Assembly: GCA_009842505.1 (NCBI GenBank)
Contig: VYFG01000009.1
Location: forward strand, 1 to 47,815
Direction: 5' to 3'
Source of the DNA: Gammaproteobacteria bacterium
GTDB lineage: Bacteria; Pseudomonadota; Gammaproteobacteria; Arenicellales; Poriferihabitantaceae
Length of the DNA stretch: 47,815 bases
The position numbers and the translations under genes were made by a program. Under the pieces are notes generated by a model. It made no database searches, was not told the origin of the DNA, and was given only the letters and a program-made list of their open reading frames with translations. Shown here piece by piece: positions 7,977 to 17,126 of this stretch. The stretch's first letter is position 1; each line of letters starts with the position of its first letter.

Positions 7977-10436
7977 ATGCCCATACAGTTACCCCGACGG
8001 GCCAGTGCCGTCGTAATCGGCGGCGGTGTCACCGGCTCCAGTGTCGCCTACCATCTCGCAAGGGCCGGCTGGAGCGATGTCGTCCAGCTGGAACGAAGCC
8101 AGTTCAGTTGCGGCACCACCTGGCATGCCGCCGGCCTCATCGGCACCATGCGCGCCAACGAGAACCATGCCAAGCTGGCGGAATACTCCATGTCCATCCT
8201 GCGCCAGCTCGAGGAGGAGACCGGGCAATCCACCGGGTTCCGCCAGGTTGGCTCCCTGTCCATCGCGCACAGCGCTGCGCGATTCGAGGAGTTGAAGCGG
8301 GTGGCCTCGATGAACAATGCGTTCGGTGTCACCCAGGTGGACGTCCTGACGCCCGGGGAAGTGGCGGACCTGTTTCCATTGCTGAAGACGGATGACCTGC
8401 TCGGGGGCACCTGGGTACCGCATGACGGGTATGCCAGCCCCGTGGATGTGACCATGGCCTTCGTCAAGGGCGCCAGGGGACGTGGCGCGCAGTGCATCGA
8501 GGGGGTAACCGTGATCGACGTGAAGATCCGGGATGGACGGGTGGCGGAGGTCGCCACGGATCACGGCGACATCGAGACGGACGTCGTGGTGAACTGCGCC
8601 GGGCTGTGGGCGCGCCACCTGGCCAGGAAATCCGGGGTCAACATCCCGCTGCACGCATGCGAACACTACTACGCGGTCACGGAAAAGCTCAGCGACCTGC
8701 CGGACGACCTGCCCGTGATGCGCGACCATGACAAGTGCGCCTACTACAAGCCGGACGCCGGCAGCCTGCTGGTGGGCGCGTTCGAGAAACAGGCCGTGGC
8801 CTGGGGCCAGGACGGAATCCCCGGGGACTTCAGTTTCGACGAAATAGAGGGGCACATGGAAGAACAGCTCATGCCGGTGCTCGAGGACGCCATGGAACGG
8901 GTGCCGTTGCTGCAGGAAGTCGGCTGGCGCAAGTTCTTCTGCGGCCCGGAAAGCTTCACCCCGGATGACCAGTTCCACGTGGGCGAGGCGCCGGAGGTGC
9001 GCAACTATTTTGTTGCGGCCGGGCTCAACTCCATCGGCATCCAGAGCGCCGGCGGGCTGGGCAAGGCGCTGGCCGATTGGATCACGGAGGGCCATCCTCC
9101 GCTGGACCTCTGGGGCAACGACATCCGCCGTATGCACCGGTTCCAGGGAACACAGCACTACATCCAGTCCCGGGTGACGGAAACGCTGGGACTCCTGTAT
9201 GACAATCACTACCCATATCGCCAGATGGAGACGGCCCGGAATGTCCGCCATTCCCCGGTGCACGAACGGCTCATGGCGCATCGGGCCTGCTTCGGCGAGT
9301 CGTCGGGCTGGGAGCGTCCCAACTGGTTCGCTCCGGAAGGCGTCGAGCCCGAGTACGAATACAGCTTCGGCAAGCAGAACTGGTTCGAATTCTCGGCGGC
9401 GGAGCACCGCGCGGCCCGGGAAGGCGTGGTGCTGTTCGACCAGACCAGTTTCGCCAAGTACCTGGTACAGGGGCGTGACAGCTGCAAGGTGCTGCAGCAC
9501 ATCTCCAGCGCCAACGTCGACCTTCCCCCCGGGCGCATGATCTACACCCACTGGCTCAACGACCGGGGCGGCATTGAGGCGGACCTGACTGTGACGCGCC
9601 TGTCGGAGGACCGGTTTTTCGTCGTGAGCGGCGCCGCCGTGGCCGGCAAGGACATGAACTGGCTGGAGCGCCACATTCCCGACGGCGCCCACTGCATGAT
9701 CAGTGACGTCACCAATGCCTGGGCGGTGTTCGGCATCATGGGTCCGGGAAGCCGTGCGCTGCTTAGCGACGCCATCGCGCATGATTTTTCCACCGAGAAT
9801 TTTCCGTTCGGCGCGGTGGCCGAAGTGGAGGTGGGTTCCGCGGTGGGCCGGGCTGCCCGGGTGTCCTATGTGGGCGAGCTGGGCTGGGAGATCTACCTGC
9901 CGGTGGACATGGCGCGGCACGGATTCGACTGGCTGCTCAGTCACGGGGAATCCCATGGACTGAGGATGGCCGGGATGCACGCCCTGGATTCCTGCCGGAT
10001 CGAAAAGAAGTTCGTCCACCTCGGCCACGACATCGGCGATGAGGACACGCCGCTGGAATGCGGCCTTGGCTTCGTATGCGATATGGGCAAGCCGGTGCCG
10101 TTCATCGGCCGTGATGCCATCGCCAGGCAGCGGGAAACCGGTTCCTGGAGGGGCAAGCGCATGGTCCAGTTCCTGTTGCGGGATCCCGAGGTGATGCTGT
10201 ATCACCACGAGCCCATTCTGCGGGACGGCCGCATGGTGGGCCACCTGACCTCCGGCAACTACGGGCACACCCTGGGGGGCTCCGTGGGACTTGGCTATGT
10301 CTATGAACCGGATGGGGTGACGGAGGACTACATCGCGTCAGGCGAATTCACCATCGAGGTCGGCGGCGTCCAGGTGCCGGCCAGCGCGAGCCTGAGGCCG
10401 ATGTACGACCCGAAGGCGGAACGCATGCGGGGATAG
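7977..10436 (+). CDS. dimethylglycine/sarcosine-dehydrogenase-like flavoprotein with GcvT domain
   Basis: 819 residues. The N-terminal half is a DAO-type FAD domain with Rossmann motif VVIGGGVTGSSVAYHL (residues 12-27) and CGTTWHAAG at 45-53. His50 aligns with the histidine that binds FAD covalently in dimethylglycine dehydrogenase. The C-terminal half (about 440-810) is an aminomethyltransferase/GcvT-like domain that in this family transfers the one-carbon unit from the oxidised N-methyl group to tetrahydrofolate. Family substrates are N-methylated glycines, but many members are uncharacterised. Its position between phnW and an ABC importer makes an N-methylated amine, possibly N-methylated aminoethylphosphonate, an attractive substrate; that is inference. 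DmdA (DMSP demethylase) has only the GcvT part, so it is not that enzyme. The gene is intact. Confidence 0.85.
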   Translation: MPIQLPRRASAVVIGGGVTGSSVAYHLARAGWSDVVQLERSQFSCGTTWHAAGLIGTMRANENHAKLAEYSMSILRQLEEETGQSTGFRQVGSLSIAHSAARFEELKRVASMNNAFGVTQVDVLTPGEVADLFPLLKTDDLLGGTWVPHDGYASPVDVTMAFVKGARGRGAQCIEGVTVIDVKIRDGRVAEVATDHGDIETDVVVNCAGLWARHLARKSGVNIPLHACEHYYAVTEKLSDLPDDLPVMRDHDKCAYYKPDAGSLLVGAFEKQAVAWGQDGIPGDFSFDEIEGHMEEQLMPVLEDAMERVPLLQEVGWRKFFCGPESFTPDDQFHVGEAPEVRNYFVAAGLNSIGIQSAGGLGKALADWITEGHPPLDLWGNDIRRMHRFQGTQHYIQSRVTETLGLLYDNHYPYRQMETARNVRHSPVHERLMAHRACFGESSGWERPNWFAPEGVEPEYEYSFGKQNWFEFSAAEHRAAREGVVLFDQTSFAKYLVQGRDSCKVLQHISSANVDLPPGRMIYTHWLNDRGGIEADLTVTRLSEDRFFVVSGAAVAGKDMNWLERHIPDGAHCMISDVTNAWAVFGIMGPGSRALLSDAIAHDFSTENFPFGAVAEVEVGSAVGRAARVSYVGELGWEIYLPVDMARHGFDWLLSHGESHGLRMAGMHALDSCRIEKKFVHLGHDIGDEDTPLECGLGFVCDMGKPVPFIGRDAIARQRETGSWRGKRMVQFLLRDPEVMLYHHEPILRDGRMVGHLTSGNYGHTLGGSVGLGYVYEPDGVTEDYIASGEFTIEVGGVQVPASASLRPMYDPKAERMRG

Positions 10437-10451
10437 GCGGGATGCCGCAAT

Positions 10452-10500
10452 CCCGGAACGGAATTCCGGGGAACCTGAAGAGTGGGCCTAAGGGAGGCCC
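10452..10500 (+). terminator. two adjacent hairpins after the flavoprotein gene
   Basis: A perfect 7-bp stem CCCGGAA-(CGGAA)-TTCCGGG at 10452-10470 is followed by GGGCCT-(AAGGG)-AGGCCC at 10484-10500. Neither has a T-run, so they are weak intrinsic terminators or mRNA-end stabilisers for the flavoprotein transcript. Confidence 0.3.
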
Positions 10501-10517
10501 TGAAGTGGGTCCTTAAG

Positions 10518-10546
10518 TTGACAATGCCGCCGACAAATCTGAAAAT
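10518..10546 (+). promoter_or_regulatory. candidate promoter of the ABC importer operon
   Basis: A perfect TTGACA (10518-10523) lies 17 bp before GAAAAT (10541-10546), with a leader of about 140 nt before the substrate-binding-protein ATG at 10690. It suggests the importer genes have their own promoter after the hairpins at 10452-10500. Confidence 0.45.
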
Positions 10547-10689
10547 GCCCGGCCCCGGTGCTGTAACCGGAATCCCGGATTCCTGAAACACCGGTGAAAC
10601 AATACATTACTACAAATTCCGGCTACTGAGCATTTCGAAGCCGGATACAAATTACCCCCTGATAAACACTGAATGAGGAGACTTACAAC

Positions 10690-12729
10690 ATGAGAAACAA
10701 AATCACCTATTTGGCGCTGCTCGGCCTGTTTGCCGGCGCCGCCCAAGCGAATTGCCCGGCGGTTACCGTCGCCGATGACAAGGGTGTTGCCGCAGGCAAG
10801 TATCCCCAGCAATACGAACTGTCCGAGTTCGAATCCCTTGCCGGATGCAAACTGAGCTTCAGCGAAAATCCGGACATCGGTGCACTGAACGCGCGTATCC
10901 GCGGCAATCCCGAGATGCCGTCGCTGGCGGAACGGCTGCCGGCGGAACCCCTGGTCATGGCGCCCTACGATTCCATCGGCCAGTACGGCGGCACCCTGGA
11001 TGTATTGTCCAATGCGACCGAGGCCGGCACGTCCGACTTCCTGTCCGTGCGTCACGTCAATCTGGTGCGCTACTCGGATGACCTGCAGACCATCGTGCCC
11101 AACATAGCCAAGGACTGGGAATGGAACGATGACTTCACCCAGCTCACGTTCTTCCTCAGGAAGGGCCACCGGTGGTCCGACGGCGCACCGTTCACCGCGG
11201 ACGACGTGAAGTTCTGGTACGACGAGCTGGCGCTGGATTCCAAGGTGATCGAAAAGCCGAAGGACTACGTGCTGGTTGCGGGCGAGCCCATGACCGTCGA
11301 TGTCATCGACCCCCAGACCGTGCGTTTCAACCTGCCGGCGCCGAAGCCGGGTCTGCTGGCGCACTTCGCGACTTCCTTCGCCCAAGGCTTCCAGCCCAAG
11401 CATTTCCTCGGCCAGTACCATCCGGATATCAACCCGGATGCCGACAAGCTCGCCCAGGAGGCCGGGTTCGAGAACGGCCTGGAAGTGATCAAAGCCTATT
11501 TCGGGAACTCCGACTGGACCGACACGCCCACCCCGATGCTGAATGCCCCGGACAAGGTGGGCAACCTGCCGGCGGACACCATGCCGACACTGGAGAGCCA
11601 TATCTACACAACCGACACCACGGAAGGCCGTCACCTGGTGGCCAACCCGTACTTCCACATCGTGGACACCCAGGGTAACCAGCTGCCGTACATCAGCGAG
11701 CAGGACGAGGTGTACATCAACGACAACGAAGTTCGGATCCTGAAGCTGGTGAACGGGGAAGTGGATTACAAGTCGCAGTCCCTGCAGCTGCCTTCCGCCC
11801 CCATCCTGCTGGAGAACCAGGAGAAGGGTGGCTACAAGATCCAGCTCCGGCCTGAGATCACCCTGCCTACCTTCGGCTTCAACGTGACGTCGGCGGATCT
11901 GGAGAAGCGCAAAGTGTTCGGTGACCTGCGCTTCCGTGAGGCCATGTCCATCGCCCTCAACCGCGAGGAAATCAACCAGGTGGTCAACTTCGGACAGGGC
12001 AACCCGACACAATACATCGGCTTTTCCCCCAGGCCCGAGTTCGTGGATTCGAAATGGGAGTCCCACATGACGCAGTATGACCCGGACGGCGCCAACGCCC
12101 GACTGGACGAGATCGGCATGAAGGACACCGACGGTGATGGCATGCGGGAGCTTCCCAATGGTGAAAAGCTGGTCCTGAACCTGCAGTTCGCCACCCAGGG
12201 TATCGCCGGGCAGCTCGTGGAGATGGCGGGCCAGCACTGGGCCGACGTCGGCATCCAGACTACCGTGAAGGAGGTCACGCCGGACGAGTTCCGTTCCGCC
12301 CAGTCGGCCAACCAGCTCGACGTGGTGATGTGGCGGAAGAGCCAACCCCTGGCCATCGTGCTCGGCAACAACGAGTTGTGGGTGCCGCCGTTCGAGAACT
12401 ACTTCGGCGTCCGCAACGGCATGCTGTGGGCGGAGTGGGTTGACTCCAACGGGGAGAAGGGCGTTGAACCGCCTGACTACGTGAAGCAGCTCATCGACGA
12501 TGTCAACGCCTTCCAGTCAGCGACGGCGGGCTCCGATGAATTCAAGCAGATCGGTGCGCGCATGGTGGAGAACATTACCGGCAACCTGCTGTTCATCGGC
12601 GTGGCCCGTGCGCCGGCGCCGATCTTCCATCACAACAACCTGCACAACTTTACCGACTTCAAGACCCACTCCTACGAATATTACCGGACCTACCCGTACC
12701 GGGGGACCCAGTGGTGGCTTGACGAGTAA
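10690..12729 (+). CDS. ABC transporter substrate-binding protein, family 5 (peptide/opine type)
   Basis: 679 residues, with a Sec signal peptide (MRNK then a hydrophobic run, cleavage likely after AQA at residue 20), so periplasmic. The family 5 (DppA/OppA) pattern is clear: an early DLQTIVPNIAKDWEWNDD segment, LRKGHRWSDGAPFTADDVKFWYDEL near residue 160, and the FREAMSIALNREEIN motif near 420. It is longer than DppA (about 535) and belongs with the long binding proteins that pair with a long DppC/YejE-like permease, as here. A good Shine-Dalgarno (GAGGAG) precedes the ATG. The ligand cannot be read from sequence. Oligopeptides, opines and glycosides are known for the family; the neighbours point to a small methylated or phosphonate compound. 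Confidence 0.85.
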   Translation: MRNKITYLALLGLFAGAAQANCPAVTVADDKGVAAGKYPQQYELSEFESLAGCKLSFSENPDIGALNARIRGNPEMPSLAERLPAEPLVMAPYDSIGQYGGTLDVLSNATEAGTSDFLSVRHVNLVRYSDDLQTIVPNIAKDWEWNDDFTQLTFFLRKGHRWSDGAPFTADDVKFWYDELALDSKVIEKPKDYVLVAGEPMTVDVIDPQTVRFNLPAPKPGLLAHFATSFAQGFQPKHFLGQYHPDINPDADKLAQEAGFENGLEVIKAYFGNSDWTDTPTPMLNAPDKVGNLPADTMPTLESHIYTTDTTEGRHLVANPYFHIVDTQGNQLPYISEQDEVYINDNEVRILKLVNGEVDYKSQSLQLPSAPILLENQEKGGYKIQLRPEITLPTFGFNVTSADLEKRKVFGDLRFREAMSIALNREEINQVVNFGQGNPTQYIGFSPRPEFVDSKWESHMTQYDPDGANARLDEIGMKDTDGDGMRELPNGEKLVLNLQFATQGIAGQLVEMAGQHWADVGIQTTVKEVTPDEFRSAQSANQLDVVMWRKSQPLAIVLGNNELWVPPFENYFGVRNGMLWAEWVDSNGEKGVEPPDYVKQLIDDVNAFQSATAGSDEFKQIGARMVENITGNLLFIGVARAPAPIFHHNNLHNFTDFKTHSYEYYRTYPYRGTQWWLDE

Positions 12730-12750
12730 GCCTCTCATGCGGTAAATCTG

Positions 12751-12786
12751 AAGCCGGTCAGGATCAGCATCCTGGCCGGCTTTTTT
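12751..12786 (+). terminator. intrinsic terminator/attenuator between binding-protein and permease genes
   Basis: A strong stem (AGCCGGTCAGGAT / ATCCTGGCCGGCT with one wobble pair and a CAGC loop) is followed directly by six T residues. It lies 22 bp after the binding-protein stop and 67 bp before the first permease. Partial termination here would give more binding protein than membrane complex, a common arrangement in such operons. Confidence 0.8.
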
Positions 12787-12852
12787 CTTCCGGGTGTCCC
12801 GGCTTGAAGGCCGGGACGCCGGGTTGCCGTTCTCGCAGGCCTCAACCAGATC

Positions 12853-13860
12853 ATGGGTCAGTTCATACAGTTCACCCTAACCCGCGCCTTCATGGCGCTG
12901 TTTACGCTGCTGACGGTCTCCCTGATTGTATTCACCCTCATGGAGATGGTGCCGGGCAACTGCGCCGAGCGCTACCTGGCGTTCAAGAATACCCAGGGCC
13001 AGCAGATCACGGTGGACGACATCGAGGCGGAGGAGCGGCGCCTCGGCCTGGACCGGCCGTTCCTGATCCGCTGGGCAAGCTGGGTCGGCAACGTGTTCTT
13101 CAAGGGGGAGTTCGGGGACTCCTGCATCCTCAGGCTGAACATCAACCAGTTGCTGAGTGACAAGTACTGGATCAGTCTCGGGATCTGCCTCGCGGCACTG
13201 ATACTGGCCTACCTGATTGCCATACCGGTCGGAATCTATTCGGCCTCCACGCCCAGCCCGGTCACCAACAACCTGCTCCGGTTTCTCAGCTACCTCGGCC
13301 TGGCGCTGCCGAATTTCCTGCTGGCGCTGATCATCATGCTGATCAGTACCGTCCTGTTCGGCGATTCCCTCACCGGGCTGTTCTCCAAGGAATACCGGGA
13401 TGCGGCCTGGTCTCTCGCCAAGTTCCAGGATTTCCTGTCCCGCGCGTGGCTTCCCATCTTCGTGCTGGGCTGGTCCGCCACCGCATTTGCCATGCAGACG
13501 GTGCGCGCGCTGATGCTGGATGAAATCGGCAAGCTGTACGTGACCGCCGCTGCGGCCCGGGGCATCTACGGGCGCCGGCTGCTCTGGCGCTATCCGGCGC
13601 GCCATGCCATGGGGCCGGTGATCAACTCCCTGGGTTTCGACCTCAACAGGATCTTCAACGAATTGCCGGTGGTTGCGCTGATCCTGACACTGACGGAGGC
13701 GGGAGCACTCCTGATCGAGGCCCTCGCCCGTTCCAATGACCAGCAGCTTGCCGGGGCGATCATCTTTCTGCTGACCGCCAGTATCGTCATCGTGAATTTC
13801 GTGACGGACGTCCTGCTGGCGCTGATGGATCCCAGGATCCGCAAGGGCCTGATCGGCTGA
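12853..13860 (+). CDS. ABC transporter permease, DppB/OppB-like
   Basis: 335-residue inner-membrane protein, first of two permeases. A typical DppB N-terminus (ATG at 12853; a membrane helix around residues 10-30 and then MEMVPGN) is followed by a periplasmic loop and five more hydrophobic segments. The EAA-like coupling loop is seen as YVTAAAARGIYGRRLLWRY, and the C-terminal DVLLALMDPRIR is typical of the family. It follows the terminator after the binding-protein gene and is 13 bp from the second permease. The shape is YejB-like. It is expected to form a heterodimer with the product of the next gene. Confidence 0.85.
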   Translation: MGQFIQFTLTRAFMALFTLLTVSLIVFTLMEMVPGNCAERYLAFKNTQGQQITVDDIEAEERRLGLDRPFLIRWASWVGNVFFKGEFGDSCILRLNINQLLSDKYWISLGICLAALILAYLIAIPVGIYSASTPSPVTNNLLRFLSYLGLALPNFLLALIIMLISTVLFGDSLTGLFSKEYRDAAWSLAKFQDFLSRAWLPIFVLGWSATAFAMQTVRALMLDEIGKLYVTAAAARGIYGRRLLWRYPARHAMGPVINSLGFDLNRIFNELPVVALILTLTEAGALLIEALARSNDQQLAGAIIFLLTASIVIVNFVTDVLLALMDPRIRKGLIG

Positions 13861-13873
13861 CCGGGGGCATGCC

Positions 13874-15067
13874 ATGAGACTGATGTTCTGGAGAAAAAGG
13901 GAACTGGACCAGCAGAAGCTGAAGGAAGCCTATTTCACGGCCTCCCAGGGCCAGTTGATCCGGGCCCGGTTCAAGGGCAACAAGACCTCGATGGTGGCCG
14001 CCTGGGCGCTGACGATCATGATCCTGACGGGGCTGTTCGCGCCGTTTCTGTCTCCCTATGCGCCAGATATCTCGGGCCGTGACAAGGAATACGAGAACGG
14101 GCCGCCGCAGATTCCCAAATTCTGGGACGAGAACGGCTTTTCCTGGCGCCCGTTCATCTACGCCACCGAGCGCAAACGGAGCTTCGAGACGAATTTCCGC
14201 TGGGTGATCACCCAGAACCGGGATGAACGCAGATACCTGCAGTACTTCGTCAAGGACTGGGAGTACAGTCTGCTGGACATCGAGTGGGACCTCCCGGGGG
14301 ATACGTTCGATGTCAATGTCCAGATGTTCACCTGGGATAGGCACCTGTTCGGCGTGGACAAGGGCGGCATTCACATCTTCGGCACCGACGGCACCGGCAA
14401 GGACATCTATTCACGCACGCTGCACGCGATCTACACGTCCCTGGCGGTGGGCACCCTGGGCGTGCTCATCTCGTTCGTCCTCGCCCTCATCATCGGCGGG
14501 GTCGCCGGCTATTTCGGCGGCTGGATCGACTCGGTTCTGCAGATGATCACCGACGCCATCCGGACGGTGCCGCCGATACCGCTGTTCATGGCGCTGGCGG
14601 CGTTCATGCCCGACGAATGGAGTTCCGAGACCAGGTTCTTCTTTATTGCCACCATCCTCGGCCTGATCGGCTGGCCGACCCTTGCGCGCCGCATTCGAAC
14701 GCATCTCCTCACGGAGCGCGCCCAGGAATACGTCCTCGCCGCGCAGCTCAGCGGGGCGTCCGCCAGTCATATCATCCGCCGGCATCTGCTGCCGAGCTTC
14801 ACCAGCTACATCATCGTCGACCTGATGATCACGTTTCCGTACGTGGTGCGTTCGGAGACCGCGCTCAGCTTTATCGGGCTTGGCCTCACCGACCCGGTGA
14901 ACTCCCTGGGGTCGCTGATGCAGAACGTTTCCAAGGCGGACGTGCTGCTGAACTACCAGTGGTATTTCATTCCCGTGATTTTCTTCATCGCCTTCGTGCT
15001 GGCTTTCGTGTTCGTCGGCGACGGACTGCGCGACGCCGCCGACCCGTATTCCAAGACCAAGAAATGA
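13874..15067 (+). CDS. ABC transporter permease, DppC/YejE-like with long periplasmic insert
   Basis: 397 residues, longer than classical DppC (about 300). After the first membrane helix (about residues 40-57) there is an extra polar stretch of about 100 residues (GRDKEYENGPPQIPKFWDENG and on), characteristic of YejE-type permeases. The helices and coupling loop then follow (EYVLAAQLSGASASHIIRRHLLPSF). The C-terminal FVGDGLRDAADPYSK is the usual family end. Its stop codon overlaps the start of the next ATPase gene (ATGA), so it is firmly in the operon. The long insert probably contacts the unusually long binding protein. Confidence 0.85.
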   Translation: MRLMFWRKRELDQQKLKEAYFTASQGQLIRARFKGNKTSMVAAWALTIMILTGLFAPFLSPYAPDISGRDKEYENGPPQIPKFWDENGFSWRPFIYATERKRSFETNFRWVITQNRDERRYLQYFVKDWEYSLLDIEWDLPGDTFDVNVQMFTWDRHLFGVDKGGIHIFGTDGTGKDIYSRTLHAIYTSLAVGTLGVLISFVLALIIGGVAGYFGGWIDSVLQMITDAIRTVPPIPLFMALAAFMPDEWSSETRFFFIATILGLIGWPTLARRIRTHLLTERAQEYVLAAQLSGASASHIIRRHLLPSFTSYIIVDLMITFPYVVRSETALSFIGLGLTDPVNSLGSLMQNVSKADVLLNYQWYFIPVIFFIAFVLAFVFVGDGLRDAADPYSKTKK

Positions 15068-16059
15068 GTCTCCTCAAGGTTGACAACCTGACCCTGCAAT
15101 TCGACACCGACGAGGGTCGGATTCTGGCCGTGGAGGATGTCTCTTTCGAGGTCAACCCGGGCGAGATACTGGGCCTGGTGGGGGAATCCGGCTCCGGCAA
15201 GTCGGTGACTGCCAAGTCGGTGATGCAGCTCAACCCGGAAAACGCAGTCTACGACCCCGGCAGCAAGATCACGCTGAACCTGGACAGCGGCTCCGTGGAC
15301 ATCCTGTCCCTGAAAAAGGCCAAGGACATGGAGATCGTCAGGGGCGGCGCCGTGTCCATGATTTTCCAGGAGCCCATGGCCAGTTTCGCGCCGGCGATCA
15401 CCATCGGTGCCCAGATGGTGGAGCAGCTCCTGCTGCACAAGGAAATCAGCCAGCAGGAGGCTGCCCGTGTTTCCGTTGAGATGCTGGAGCGTGTCGGCAT
15501 CTCCGATGCCGAACACCGGTTCAACCAGTATGCATTCGAACTGTCCGGCGGCATGCGCCAGCGTGCCATGATCGCCATGGCGCTGTCGACGAGTCCAAGA
15601 CTCCTGATCGCGGATGAACCCACCACGGCGCTCGACGTGACGATTCAGGCCCAGGTGATCGATCTGATGAAGGATCTGGTGGCGGAATACGGCATGGGTA
15701 TCATCTTCATCACCCATGACCTCGGCGTGATCGCACAGACCGCCGACCGCGTCGCGGTCATGTATCTGGGCAGGCTGGCGGAGCAGGGTTCGGTCAGGGA
15801 CGTCATCCAGCGCCCGGCACATCCCTATACCCGGGGCCTGCTCAACGCCCTGCCCAAGCTCGAGAATCTCGATGCGCCGCTGACGCCGGTGCCGGGGGAC
15901 ATACCCAGTCCGTTGGAGCGTCCGTCCGGCTGTGTATTCCACACGCGCTGCTCCATGTCCGAACCGCGGTGCCAGCAGGCCGTTCCCTCCATGGTGGACG
16001 TCTACGAGGGGCATCGTGCGGCATGCTTCGTCACCACCGCGCAGGAGCCGGGGGCATGA
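15064..16059 (+). CDS. ABC transporter ATP-binding protein, OppD/DppD-like
   Basis: 331 residues from the ATG at 15064, which overlaps the permease stop (ATGA). Longer upstream readings in this frame run antiparallel to nothing known and cross the permease gene, so they are rejected. Walker A GESGSGKS is near residues 40-47. The signature LSGGMRQR and Walker B LLIADEPTTALDV are followed by the switch His in FITHDLGV. The C-terminal oligopeptide-transporter extension (HPYTRGLLNALPKL; CVFHTRCSMSEPRC) includes the cysteine-bearing end typical of OppD/OppF. It powers the importer together with the next gene. Confidence 0.9.
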   Translation: MSLLKVDNLTLQFDTDEGRILAVEDVSFEVNPGEILGLVGESGSGKSVTAKSVMQLNPENAVYDPGSKITLNLDSGSVDILSLKKAKDMEIVRGGAVSMIFQEPMASFAPAITIGAQMVEQLLLHKEISQQEAARVSVEMLERVGISDAEHRFNQYAFELSGGMRQRAMIAMALSTSPRLLIADEPTTALDVTIQAQVIDLMKDLVAEYGMGIIFITHDLGVIAQTADRVAVMYLGRLAEQGSVRDVIQRPAHPYTRGLLNALPKLENLDAPLTPVPGDIPSPLERPSGCVFHTRCSMSEPRCQQAVPSMVDVYEGHRAACFVTTAQEPGA

Positions 16060-17111
16060 GCGGGCAGGCGGCAACACAGGTCACGGGGGATGACGCCGCC
16101 CGGGATGATTCCGGGACACCGGAAACCATCATCCGCGCACGCAACCTGTCGGTGCATTTTCCCATCGGCGGGGGACTATTCACCAAGAAGCTGTTTCTGC
16201 GCGCCGTGGACGGCGTCGACCTGAATATTCCGCAGGGTTCCTTTTTCGGCCTGGTGGGGGAGAGCGGATCGGGCAAGACGACCCTTGGCAGGGCCTTTCT
16301 GCGCGCCTCCCCCATCACGACCGGCGAGGTGGAATACCATGATGACGAGGTCTCCTATGACCTGGTGAATCTCGGCAAGGAGCAACTGAAGGATTACCGC
16401 AGGCGTGCCCAGCTGATCTTCCAGGACCCCTATGCGGCCCTTAGCCCCAGGATGACCGTGCGCGACATCATCGCCGAGCCGCTGGAGGTGATGGAGATCA
16501 CCAGCTCCAGGGAAGAGACCGATGAGGTGGTACGCACCATTGCTTCGAAATGCCGCCTGAACCTTGAACACCTGAGGCGTTTCCCCCACGCCTTTTCCGG
16601 CGGCCAGCGACAGAGAATTTCCATCGCCAGGGCCCTGGTGTGCAACCCGCGGTTCGTGGTGGCGGATGAGAGTGTTGCGGCGCTGGACGTATCCATCCAG
16701 GCGGACATACTGAACTTGCTGAAGTCGCTGCAGAATGACCTTGGGCTGACCTACCTGTTCATCAGCCACGACCTGTCGGTCGTGGCCCACATCACCGACC
16801 ACGTTGCGGTCATGTACCTGGGCCGGCTGGTGGAATCGGCCCCGACACGCAAACTGTTCTCGGCACCGGGCCACCCCTATACACAGGCCTTGCTGTCGGC
16901 CATTCCCTCCCTCGATCCGGACCATCGCGGTGCGGCGCAGAAACTCGAGGGAGAGATACCGTCGCCCACCCGGCCGCCCCCCGGCTGCAAGTTCCACACC
17001 CGTTGCCCTTATGCCACGGAAATCTGCAGTGAACAGGAACCTGTCCTGCAGCCTGTCGGCGACGAACATGAAGTGGCCTGCCACCACTGGAAGGAGATCG
17101 GCGGCGGCTGA
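16056..17111 (+). CDS. ABC transporter ATP-binding protein, OppF/DppF-like
   Basis: 351 residues from the ATG at 16056, overlapping the previous stop (ATGA), so the four membrane and ATPase genes are translationally coupled. Walker A GESGSGKT, signature FSGGQRQR, Walker B FVVADESVAALDV (Ser where Pro is usual after the catalytic Glu; probably tolerated) and FISHDLSV are all visible. The C-terminal CKFHTRCPYATEIC is the OppF-type cysteine region. It is the last gene of the importer; the next gene is convergent, with only 15 bp between the stops. Confidence 0.9.
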   Translation: MSGQAATQVTGDDAARDDSGTPETIIRARNLSVHFPIGGGLFTKKLFLRAVDGVDLNIPQGSFFGLVGESGSGKTTLGRAFLRASPITTGEVEYHDDEVSYDLVNLGKEQLKDYRRRAQLIFQDPYAALSPRMTVRDIIAEPLEVMEITSSREETDEVVRTIASKCRLNLEHLRRFPHAFSGGQRQRISIARALVCNPRFVVADESVAALDVSIQADILNLLKSLQNDLGLTYLFISHDLSVVAHITDHVAVMYLGRLVESAPTRKLFSAPGHPYTQALLSAIPSLDPDHRGAAQKLEGEIPSPTRPPPGCKFHTRCPYATEICSEQEPVLQPVGDEHEVACHHWKEIGGG

Positions 17112-17126
17112 TCCACGAGCCGGGAA

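Noticed and set aside
7989..10268. 759-codon minus-strand open frame opposite the DMGDH-like gene
   Set aside because: Codon-mirror shadow of a GC-rich gene; no motif, no plausible start region.
7977..10436. Calling the large flavoprotein DmdA (DMSP demethylase) because of its GcvT domain
   Set aside because: DmdA lacks the N-terminal FAD domain; the CGTTWHAAG flavin-histidine motif places it with dimethylglycine/sarcosine dehydrogenases.
10513..12345. 610-codon minus-strand open frame opposite the substrate-binding protein
   Set aside because: Shadow frame of a confidently identified gene with signal peptide and ribosome-binding site on the other strand.
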